Source: an uncultured Lachnospiraceae bacterium
Lineage (GTDB): Bacteria > Bacillota > Clostridia > Lachnospirales > Lachnospiraceae
Direction: 5' to 3'
Assembly: GCA_902782715.1 (NCBI GenBank)
Contig: CACZOG010000058.1
Location: 1 to 11,253 of the forward strand
DNA length: 11,253 bases
This document shows positions 1 to 5,378 of the stretch, piece after piece. The stretch's first letter is position 1; each line of letters opens with the position of its first letter. The translations under genes and the position numbers were made by a program. The notes beneath the pieces were generated by a model. That model was not told the DNA's origin. It did no database searches and saw only the letters and a list, made by a program, of their open reading frames with translations.

Positions 1-575
1 GTAAAATACAGCGCATACGTGAAAATGCCGGTTACTATCGATAACACTGCCTGCTTTTTGACATTAGTCTCCGTAAGAAGGATTATCAGGAAATATACTT
101 CCCACATTCCCATCGGGAGGAACAGGTTCTCACTCATAAATGTGCCCGAGAAACACATGTCGGGCAGTACCGATGTCAAAAGCAAAGATAAGAGTATGAT
201 CTTATGATTATTGCCCGATACTTTTTTAGATATCAGGTAACCGGGAAATATCGTGCTCGAAACCAAAACCGAATTGATAAGTGCTATGACTTTGACACGA
301 AGGATCGAATTCCCGATAAAATATGTCGGTGCCAGGATCAAAGGATAAAGGATCTTCTGATAATCGTTTGCCGTTCCGTAAACGGAAAGCGAACCGTTCT
401 GCCAGATGCTCTTTGCTATCTGAAGATATCTTAATTCGTCACGATATGTATGAGCCGCCTTGGTGAAATTGGAAAAATAAAAACGAACCAGCACTTCCAA
501 AAGAAATGCTGCCAAAACCAGAAAGAAAATGATCCTTGTCTTTTGAGCTTCTGTTTTACTTTCCCATTTCAACAT
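1..575 (-). CDS. Membrane glycosyltransferase, GT-C/ArnT-like (partial, C-terminus outside window)
   Basis: This is the N-terminal 191 residues of a gene that runs off the left edge. It starts at ATG 575..573; an in-frame TAG lies just upstream, overlapping the end of the preceding gene. The protein opens with a short charged segment, then a membrane helix (about residues 15-33). A loop follows with YRDELRYLQIAKSIW around residues 44-58, and then several more hydrophobic segments. An acidic pair (here D46, E47) in the first external loop after helix 1, followed by an aromatic-rich 'Y..IA..I...G' stretch, is typical of polyprenyl-phosphate-sugar-dependent GT-C enzymes (GT39/PMT-like, ArnT). 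Such enzymes act in the membrane with the active site facing outward. The gene begins 18 bp after the GT2 gene on the same strand and is probably cotranscribed in the polysaccharide cluster. The ribosome site is weak. A polytopic membrane protein is sure; the GT-C assignment is likely but rests on the N-terminal third to half only. Confidence 0.65.
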   Translation of the reverse strand, partial: MLKWESKTEAQKTRIIFFLVLAAFLLEVLVRFYFSNFTKAAHTYRDELRYLQIAKSIWQNGSLSVYGTANDYQKILYPLILAPTYFIGNSILRVKVIALINSVLVSSTIFPGYLISKKVSGNNHKIILLSLLLTSVLPDMCFSGTFMSENLFLPMGMWEVYFLIILLTETNVKKQAVLSIVTGIFTYALYF

Positions 576-593
576 TCTGTTAACCCGCTGTCT

Positions 594-1334
594 CTAGCTT
601 AAAATAAACTTCGCAATCTCTATTCCCACGCACTCAAACCATGACCAAATGCCGTAACCGTTATCTCTGTATGCTCTGTAACGGTCCTTACAGCGCTTCT
701 TACACTTGGCAAATGTCTTCTGGTTGCTTGCTCCGCCTGTCATGAAATTGGCAAGCGTAACGTTCTTTATGGTTATGCGTGCATTCTTCTTCCTTGCTCG
801 TAAGAAGAATTCAAAATCATCATGGATTCCAACGCATTTATATGTTCCGATCTCATCGTAGTATGCTTTTCTTACAACCATCGTCGGATGGTTCCAGTGA
901 CGTGAGGTCGGAAGCTTGTCGTATTTGCTTTTTTTAACGATAATTTGGCCGTTAGCTTTGATCAGATTGATGTCGGCATAAAAAATATCGTATTGACCTT
1001 CTCCATACGTTTTTACGGCCGTTTCTATCATATTTGGTTCGTACCAGTCTCCCGAATTGATAAGACCGACCAGTTCACCCGTTGCCTTAGCTATGCCTTT
1101 GTTCATGGCATCGTAAATGCCTTTGTCAGGTTCGGAAAAGATCTTGTAATCGATACCTTTTTCGGCAAAAGCATCTTTGTAAGCTTCAGCAATCTCGACT
1201 GTCTTATCTTTGCTTGCCCCATCGATAATAATATACTCTATATCCGTGTAAGTCTGATTCAGAACCGATTCAATTGTCTTTTTTATTACGGCTTCACTGT
1301 TGAAGCTTATCGTAATTACGCTAACTCTTGACAT
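594..1334 (-). CDS. Glycosyltransferase family 2 (WcaE-like)
   Basis: A 246-residue GT-A fold glycosyltransferase that transfers a sugar from a nucleotide-sugar donor onto a lipid-linked or growing glycan in the cytosol. The sequence shows the GT2 start VSVITISFN (residues 4-12), the nucleotide-binding IIIDGASKDKT (35-45), EPDKGIYDAMNKGI (68-81), and LINSGDWYEP (91-100) at the DXD position. HDDFEFFLR (171-179) fits the catalytic acidic motif. The variant metal/donor motif NSGDW and the central EPDKGIYDAMNKG resemble WcaE-type enzymes. There is no signal peptide, but the last 20 residues are hydrophobic/aromatic and may be membrane-associated. No good Shine-Dalgarno precedes the ATG, and the -35 box of the antisense promoter overlaps its first codons. 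It is followed 18 bp later by the GT-C-like gene. The donor and acceptor cannot be read from sequence. Confidence 0.9.
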   Translation of the reverse strand: MSRVSVITISFNSEAVIKKTIESVLNQTYTDIEYIIIDGASKDKTVEIAEAYKDAFAEKGIDYKIFSEPDKGIYDAMNKGIAKATGELVGLINSGDWYEPNMIETAVKTYGEGQYDIFYADINLIKANGQIIVKKSKYDKLPTSRHWNHPTMVVRKAYYDEIGTYKCVGIHDDFEFFLRARKKNARITIKNVTLANFMTGGASNQKTFAKCKKRCKDRYRAYRDNGYGIWSWFECVGIEIAKFILS

Positions 1335-1355
1335 TGTTTATACTTAATCTATAAT
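1328..1355 (+). promoter_or_regulatory. Consensus sigma-A promoter for predicted antitoxin RNA
   Basis: TTGACA at 1328-1333 and TATAAT at 1350-1355 are both perfect consensus hexamers with a 16-bp spacer. The expected start site is near 1362-1363, right where the left inverted-repeat block begins. No rightward protein gene follows, only a terminator at 1421-1452, so the promoter should drive a short untranslated RNA. The -35 hexamer overlaps codons 1-2 of the leftward GT2 gene. Confidence 0.75.
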
Positions 1356-1364
1356 AAAATTTAG

Positions 1365-1389
1365 AGGTGCTACCGGAGACGGTTGCCCT
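1365..1389 (+). repeat. Left half of two-block inverted repeat flanking the toxin module
   Basis: AGGTGCTACC (1365-1374), five bases, then CGGTTGCCCT (1380-1389). It matches, inverted, the right half at 1586-1616: the inner block is perfect over 10 bp, and the outer block matches 9 of 10 with the mismatch giving a G-U wobble in RNA. Upstream of the outer block the similarity continues as ATTTA with a one-base indel. Confidence 0.75.
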
Positions 1390-1420
1390 TTGGAATTATT
1401 TAACTGCTAAATAGCAATTT

Positions 1421-1452
1421 AATAACCGCCGGACGAGGGCGGTTATTTTTTT
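1421..1452 (+). terminator. Intrinsic terminator of the antitoxin RNA (possibly bidirectional)
   Basis: AATAACCGCC (1421-1430) pairs perfectly with GGCGGTTATT (1438-1447) around a 7-nt loop, followed by a run of seven T (1446-1452) on the plus strand. On the minus strand the same hairpin directly follows the toxin stop codon, which lies inside it (1443-1445), but the sequence after it (AAATTGC) is a poor U-tract. Termination of the toxin mRNA there is probably partial. Confidence 0.85.
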
Positions 1453-1538
1453 GACTCTTTACAAATCTTAATTATAAGACCAGCAAATGCAATGAGCATA
1501 ATGATTAACTGAATTAAATCAGCTAACGAAATGTACAT
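1443..1538 (-). CDS. Holin-like type I toxin peptide (Hol_Tox/TxpA-like), 31 aa
   Basis: A short gene encoding MYISLADLIQL followed by IIMLIAFAGLIIKI and a basic tail CKESKK: 31 residues, one membrane helix (about residues 8-25) and a positively charged C-terminus. This is the layout of the putative holin-like toxins of Firmicutes (TxpA, BsrG, Fst-type peptides), which insert in the cytoplasmic membrane and disturb it when their antisense RNA is lost. Support for real translation is strong: AAAGGAGG (1553..1546) lies 7 nt before the ATG, and the stop codon is embedded in the hairpin shared with the antisense RNA. The mRNA probably starts near 1647. Expression should be limited by the convergent RNA (1363-1452) and by leader structure that can bury the ribosome site. 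It lies between the epimerase and GT2 genes, in the same direction, but is unrelated to them in function. The size class and membrane nature are clear; toxicity is inferred. Confidence 0.8.
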   Translation of the reverse strand: MYISLADLIQLIIMLIAFAGLIIKICKESKK

Positions 1539-1544
1539 AAGCAC

Positions 1545-1589
1545 CCCTCCTTTCATATGATTGGAGGGTGAGAACCCTCCGAGGGAGGG
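1545..1589 (-). promoter_or_regulatory. Toxin leader with four alternating complementary segments including the SD (candidate RNA switch)
   Basis: Read 5' to 3' on the minus strand, the leader contains CCCTCC (1589..1584), GGAGGG (1580..1575), CCCTCC (1568..1563) and GGAGGG (1550..1545); the last is part of the Shine-Dalgarno AAAGGAGGGG. Each neighbouring pair can form a 6-bp GC-rich hairpin (loops of 3, 6 and 12 nt; the middle one extends to 7 bp, GGAGGGT/ACCCTCC), and neighbouring hairpins exclude each other. With segments 1:2 paired, 3 is free to cover the SD; with 2:3 paired, the SD is open. The pairing potential is read directly; switching is inference. Confidence 0.55.
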
Positions 1590-1616
1590 CAACCGCCTAC
1601 CGTATTGGTAACACCT
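1586..1616 (-). repeat. Right half of two-block inverted repeat flanking the toxin module
   Basis: On the minus strand: AGGTGTTACC (1616..1607), 11 bases, then CGGTTGCCCT (1595..1586), which runs into the first CCCTCC segment of the toxin leader. A toxin mRNA reading through to about 1365 could pair its two ends through both blocks (10 + 10 bp with one G-U). Confidence 0.75.
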
Positions 1617-1633
1617 TAAATATATGTTACCAA
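1605..1633 (-). promoter_or_regulatory. Hairpin in the toxin mRNA 5' leader
   Basis: TTGGTAACA (1605-1613) and TGTTACCAA (1625-1633) form a perfect 9-bp inverted repeat with an 11-base loop, 14 bases or so after the predicted toxin start site. It could be a 5' stabilising hairpin in the mRNA or a DNA operator. It shares the GGTAACACC bases with the outer flanking-repeat block, so local and end-to-end pairing would compete. Confidence 0.5.
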
Positions 1634-1653
1634 ATCGTATTTATTATGTAAAT

Positions 1654-1684
1654 ATTATACAACGTTTTTGTGATTTTATTGTAA
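1654..1684 (-). promoter_or_regulatory. Candidate toxin promoter
   Basis: A perfect TATAAT -10 lies on the minus strand at 1659..1654. The best -35 is TTACAA (1684..1679) with a long 19-bp spacer, so the promoter looks weaker than the opposing antitoxin promoter, as is usual in type I modules. The start site would be near 1647, giving a leader of about 110 nt. The rest of the gap up to the epimerase stop (1660-1717) is AT-rich, with nothing else recognisable. Confidence 0.45.
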
Positions 1685-1717
1685 TTTTGCACAATTGTTT
1701 TTTTTGCTTTTGGGGCA

Positions 1718-2713
1718 CTATATATTCTTTTCAGTGGCCGCTATGCTCTCTTCAAGCGAAAACACACGATATTCATCCTTATATTCCGCCATATCACTTG
1801 AATATGACATACTTCCAAACGCTTTGTTAACAAGTCCCGTAAAATGGCTCATTATCTTAAGAAGCCATGTGAATCCGCCGACTAATCTAACCTTCCTGCC
1901 ATGAGCCGCAGCGATCATGCGGACCATTTCTGAAGTATTGGAATACTCTGCATTTGCGGGATAGAAAGTTCCTCTTTCTTCGTTATCGATCATAAGTCTT
2001 ACGAATTCGCAGAGATTGTCTACGTATAACATTGAGCGTTCGTTATCGACTCTCGGGAATAGAGGTAACTTAAGTGCGAACTTGCGAAGTGAATTGTAAT
2101 TACCCTTGCATCCTTGTCCGTAGATCATTGGAGGGCGAAGTATTACAACTTTGAATGAGGACTCCGCTAAATTTTTAAGACCCTTTTCCGCATTAAGTTT
2201 ACTCTCTCCGTAGAAATTCTCGGGAGCAGGTTCGGTATCCTTAGTAATAACTTTCTTCTCACCAATCTTTGAGCTGGCCCCGTACACTATTGAGGAGCTC
2301 ATAAAGATAAACTGTTTAACGCCTGCCGCCTTAGCTTTATTCGCAACATCTATGGTAAGTTCGGTATTAACTTTCCTGTATAATTCCTTTCCTTCTTCCG
2401 AAACCTTTCCGACATCCGCATGTGCAATTCCAGCTACATGAAAAACAACATCGTATCCGTCAAAGTTCCATGCCTTATATGAGTCGGAATTTGAAGAATC
2501 GGTATTCAATGAATTTTCATCGTTCTGTGCGTCTTTACTGCCGGAAGCTTCATCTGTGCCTGTTTTGTTTGTAACACCCGTTTCGACAATTCGCCCGGTA
2601 AGCGTATCCATCACGCTCACTTCGTACTCAGAACTCTTCGGATGGTTATTTATGTAATTTTCAAAAGAAGTGCCGATAAAACTACCGGCACCTGTTATTA
2701 ATATTTTTTTCAT
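1718..2713 (-). CDS. NAD-dependent sugar epimerase/dehydratase with an unusual polar insertion
   Basis: A 331-residue extended short-chain dehydrogenase/reductase (UDP-glucose 4-epimerase/GalE-like superfamily) acting on a nucleotide sugar in the cytosol. GAGSFIG (residues 8-14) is the NAD(P)-binding GxxGxxG; DVVFHVAGIAHAD (88-100), MSSSIVYG (138-145, catalytic Ser) and YGESK (168-172, catalytic Tyr and Lys) complete the active site; LRPPMIYGQG follows the usual SDR substrate-binding loop. Residues about 42-80 form a low-complexity stretch rich in Thr, Asn, Asp, Ser and Glu, replacing what is normally a short loop before the WNFDGYDVV strand. The start ATG overlaps the stop of the dehydratase gene as ATGA (2710-2713), so translation is probably coupled; no strong SD is visible. 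Working with the CapD-like enzyme just upstream, it may finish the modified sugar (4-epimerisation or 4-keto reduction). The exact product cannot be assigned. Confidence 0.88.
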   Translation of the reverse strand: MKKILITGAGSFIGTSFENYINNHPKSSEYEVSVMDTLTGRIVETGVTNKTGTDEASGSKDAQNDENSLNTDSSNSDSYKAWNFDGYDVVFHVAGIAHADVGKVSEEGKELYRKVNTELTIDVANKAKAAGVKQFIFMSSSIVYGASSKIGEKKVITKDTEPAPENFYGESKLNAEKGLKNLAESSFKVVILRPPMIYGQGCKGNYNSLRKFALKLPLFPRVDNERSMLYVDNLCEFVRLMIDNEERGTFYPANAEYSNTSEMVRMIAAAHGRKVRLVGGFTWLLKIMSHFTGLVNKAFGSMSYSSDMAEYKDEYRVFSLEESIAATEKNI

Positions 2714-4596
2714 TTCTGATTGTTGATCTGGTATGTCGGAACTATTTCCGCAATTTTACTTCTGATCTGAACGCTGTCAGGTTCGCCTTCGACAAATTTC
2801 TTAAGTTCGCCAAGCTGTTCCATGAATTCGTTCTCGTCGAAATTGATAGGCTTTCCGATATGGATTCGCTTATTGTCGGTCTGCTTAAGTTCCTCTTCGT
2901 TCATAAGCATCTCTTCATACAGCTTCTCGCCCGGACGAAGTCCTGTAAATACGATCTCTATATCATCACCGACACGAAGTCCGGAAAGTTTAATGAGGTT
3001 CTCTGCCAGATCGAGTATCTTAACGGGCTCACCCATATCAAGTACGAATATTTCGCCGCCCTTTGCATAAGCGCCTGCCTGAAGAACAAGTGCGACCGCC
3101 TCGGGAATAGTCATAAAATATCTTATGATGTCGGGATGAGTAACCGTTACGGGACCGCCTTCTTCTATCTGTTTCTTAAAAAGAGGGATGACCGATCCGT
3201 TCGATCCTAAAACGTTTCCGAATCTTACCGCAACAAATTCCGTTTCGGAACGGTTGTTGTAAGTCTGTACGATCATCTCGCAGATTCGCTTGCTCGCACC
3301 CATGACATTCGTCGGGTTAACCGCCTTGTCGGTGGATATAAGAACGAATTTCTTAACTTTCCATTTATCTGCCGCCTGAACAACTTTAAGAGTTCCGAGG
3401 ACGTTGTTTTTGATAGCCTCGTTGGGGCTGTCTTCCATCAGCGGAACATGTTTGTGCGCTGCGGCATGATATACGATCTCGGGCTTGTACTCCTCGAATA
3501 TCTTATCCATTCGAAGCGTATTTCTTACCGATGCGATAAGAACGACCAGGTCGAGGTCGGGGAACTTTCTTGAAAGTTCCTGCTGAATATCGTATGCATT
3601 GTTTTCGTATATATCAACTATTACAAGCTGTTTGGGATTATGGCCCGCAATCTGTCTGCAAAGTTCGGAGCCGATCGAACCGCCGCCTCCCGTAACCATG
3701 ATGACTCTGCCCGACACATAACCCATAACTTCGTCAAGGTTGGTGGTAATAGGCTCTCTGCCTAAAAGGTCTTCGATCTGAACATCACGAAGTTTTGATA
3801 CGTCAACGTCAACTTCACCGTTTATAAGCTGATACATTCCGGGAAGGATACGCATCTTACAGCCGGTTTCTTTACATATGTTGACGATCTCTTTTATCTC
3901 CGAAGGTTTAGCGGAAGGAATCGCGATTATGATCTCTGCGATGTTGTATTCCGCCGCAGCCTGAACGATCAGATCCCTGCCGCCTAAAATGGGAACGCCT
4001 CTAAGTTTCTTGCCCCAGCATCCCTTACCGTCGTCTATGATGCAGCAGACCTTCATGGTGAGGTACTGCGTTGTGGTTATTTCTTTTATGATCTCGTTAC
4101 CCGCACTTCCCGCACCGATGACCATGCATCTGGTGGGTTCTTTGCCGCTTTCGCGCATTCTTCTTTTGGCACGGAGTATTCTCAATGCCCTGTAGGAGAA
4201 TCTGCTGGCAGCTGTTATCGCCATCAGCGAAACCATGTAAAATAATGGATATGATCTGGGAATCGGGAGTTTGAAAATATATCTGCAGGCAACCTGTCCG
4301 ATCGTAGCCGTAACAACGGCACCGATGATATTGATAAGTTCGGTAGCCGATGCATATCTCCATACCGAAGTATAAAGATTCCAGATAACAAAGCTTACCA
4401 TGGTAAGAACTAAGTTAATAGGAATGAACCATATCGTCGATTTTAAAAAATAATCAGGAAGATCCTTGAACGAAAAATCGTATCGAACGTATATTGCAAA
4501 CACCGTACAGATCAATATGGATACCATATCGATCATGGCGAGCAACATGATCCTTACAATCATCTGCCTGCTTATATGAAGTTTGATTTTAGACAT
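2710..4596 (-). CDS. Membrane nucleotide-sugar 4,6-dehydratase, CapD/PglF/WbpM family
   Basis: A 628-residue polysaccharide biosynthesis protein, full length for the long form of the family. Four membrane helices occupy about residues 12-37, 54-74, 86-106 and 115-132. A first Rossmann-like (CoA-binding-like) domain begins with MVIGAGSAG (158-166). A second SDR domain has VTGGGGSIGSE (301-311) for NAD binding, HAAAHKHVPLME (378-388), and STDK (421-424) with MGASK (432-436). The usual SDR Tyr is Met432, giving the S-M-K triad characteristic of the long, membrane-bound UDP-GlcNAc 4,6-dehydratases such as WbpM and PglF. The likely reaction is UDP-GlcNAc to UDP-4-keto-6-deoxy-hexosamine at the inner face of the membrane, the first step to bacillosamine- or QuiNAc/FucNAc-type sugars. 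The start is 8 bp inside the phosphatase gene, with GAGG 7 bases upstream; the stop overlaps the epimerase start. Family is very sure; the exact hexose is inferred. Confidence 0.93.
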   Translation of the reverse strand: MSKIKLHISRQMIVRIMLLAMIDMVSILICTVFAIYVRYDFSFKDLPDYFLKSTIWFIPINLVLTMVSFVIWNLYTSVWRYASATELINIIGAVVTATIGQVACRYIFKLPIPRSYPLFYMVSLMAITAASRFSYRALRILRAKRRMRESGKEPTRCMVIGAGSAGNEIIKEITTTQYLTMKVCCIIDDGKGCWGKKLRGVPILGGRDLIVQAAAEYNIAEIIIAIPSAKPSEIKEIVNICKETGCKMRILPGMYQLINGEVDVDVSKLRDVQIEDLLGREPITTNLDEVMGYVSGRVIMVTGGGGSIGSELCRQIAGHNPKQLVIVDIYENNAYDIQQELSRKFPDLDLVVLIASVRNTLRMDKIFEEYKPEIVYHAAAHKHVPLMEDSPNEAIKNNVLGTLKVVQAADKWKVKKFVLISTDKAVNPTNVMGASKRICEMIVQTYNNRSETEFVAVRFGNVLGSNGSVIPLFKKQIEEGGPVTVTHPDIIRYFMTIPEAVALVLQAGAYAKGGEIFVLDMGEPVKILDLAENLIKLSGLRVGDDIEIVFTGLRPGEKLYEEMLMNEEELKQTDNKRIHIGKPINFDENEFMEQLGELKKFVEGEPDSVQIRSKIAEIVPTYQINNQK

Positions 4597-5365
4597 CTAA
4601 AGCCTCGTAATAAATCTTCTCATCTTCAAGTCTTATACATGCAAGTCTGCTCGACTTATTTCGAAGTGCCATACCGCAGTCAATGTTGATGATGTGGTAT
4701 TCACCGAGGAAATCGGAATCGTTTAAGACCATGCCTGCGCCCTCTTCGTCTATATTGTCGAGTCTTTGCGTGAAAATATGTCCCAGAACATAAATATACT
4801 TTTTGTTCGGGAATATCTTCTCGTTTAATTTCTTAACAAATCCGGCATCGTAAATATTCTGCCAGACTGCCTGGTATACATCTTTGTAGATAAGTTCGTT
4901 ATATTTTACTTCGTCATCGAATTTCTTGTTAACCATGTATGCATGGCAAAGATAATATGTTTTCCTGCCTATCTTAACCTTCTTTGCAACTATCGAATTG
5001 TCAAGATAGATCAAAATTTCAGCTTTCTTTTTTGCCGAGCATTTTTTGAAATCTTCGAAGGTCTGTTTACCGCCGTTGCATTCATCAAGCCAGAGGTCAA
5101 GTTCATCCGTGTCTTCTCTGCCTTCATGTTCGCATTCGTCAACGTTTCTTAATGCTTCCATCATGAGAAGTTCATGGTTGCCTAAGAACATTTTGACGTT
5201 TTTCATTTTCATGATCGCTTTTAAGATCTTGATCCCATCGGGTCCTCTGTCAATGGCATCTCCCAAAATGTAAAGCGTATCCTCTTCGCAGAATTTTATT
5301 TGCTTAAGCATGCGCATGAATGTATCGTATTGTCCGTGTATATCGCTAATTACATATGTGCTCAT
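4589..5365 (-). CDS. PPP-family metallophosphoesterase (protein phosphatase-like)
   Basis: A 258-residue calcineurin-like phosphoesterase of the bacterial PPP group (lambda phosphatase, PrpE, ApaH-like). Metal-ligand motifs are intact and in order: SDIHG (7-11), GDAIDRG (35-41), GNHE (62-65), a later HA (in LCHAYMVN) and GH (in VLGHIFTQ), ending with NIDCGMA. The GDxHG/GDxxDRG/GNHE set defines a di-metal Ser/Thr phosphatase or dinucleoside-tetraphosphatase fold. There is no signal peptide or membrane helix, so it is cytosolic. It starts 13 bp after the Ser/Thr kinase stop; its SD (AAGGGG) overlaps the kinase stop codon, and its own 3' end overlaps the dehydratase by 8 bp. The kinase partnership argues for a protein phosphatase that reverses that kinase, rather than an Ap4A hydrolase, but the substrate is not determined by sequence. 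Confidence 0.87.
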   Translation of the reverse strand: MSTYVISDIHGQYDTFMRMLKQIKFCEEDTLYILGDAIDRGPDGIKILKAIMKMKNVKMFLGNHELLMMEALRNVDECEHEGREDTDELDLWLDECNGGKQTFEDFKKCSAKKKAEILIYLDNSIVAKKVKIGRKTYYLCHAYMVNKKFDDEVKYNELIYKDVYQAVWQNIYDAGFVKKLNEKIFPNKKYIYVLGHIFTQRLDNIDEEGAGMVLNDSDFLGEYHIINIDCGMALRNKSSRLACIRLEDEKIYYEALDV

Positions 5366-5378
5366 TATTGTGTTCCCC

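Larger units (their letters stand above)
1363..1452 (+). ncRNA. Predicted type I antitoxin RNA (cis-antisense to the toxin 3' end)
   Basis: A transcript of about 90 nt is bounded by a consensus promoter (1328-1355) and a strong intrinsic terminator ending in seven T. It has no credible reading frame with a ribosome site. Its 3' part (1421-1452) is complementary to the toxin mRNA around and beyond its stop codon, so the two genes are convergent with overlapping 3' ends, as in the TxpA/RatA, BsrG/SR4 and Fst type I systems. Its 5' part can form a small hairpin, ACCG-GAGA-CGGT (1372?-1383 region), and carries the CGGTTGCCCT block also present in the toxin leader. The ends are inferred from promoter and terminator position, not measured; the assignment rests on the paired toxin gene. 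Confidence 0.6.

Noticed and set aside
1691..1705. ACAATTGT followed by eight T on the plus strand, possible terminator
   Set aside because: The palindrome has no loop and cannot form a stable hairpin; on the minus strand the run is A, so it does not terminate the epimerase transcript either.
4589..5365. ApaH/PrpE-type dinucleoside tetraphosphatase call for the phosphatase
   Set aside because: The metal motifs do not distinguish it, but the adjacent Ser/Thr kinase favours a protein phosphatase; kept only as an alternative.
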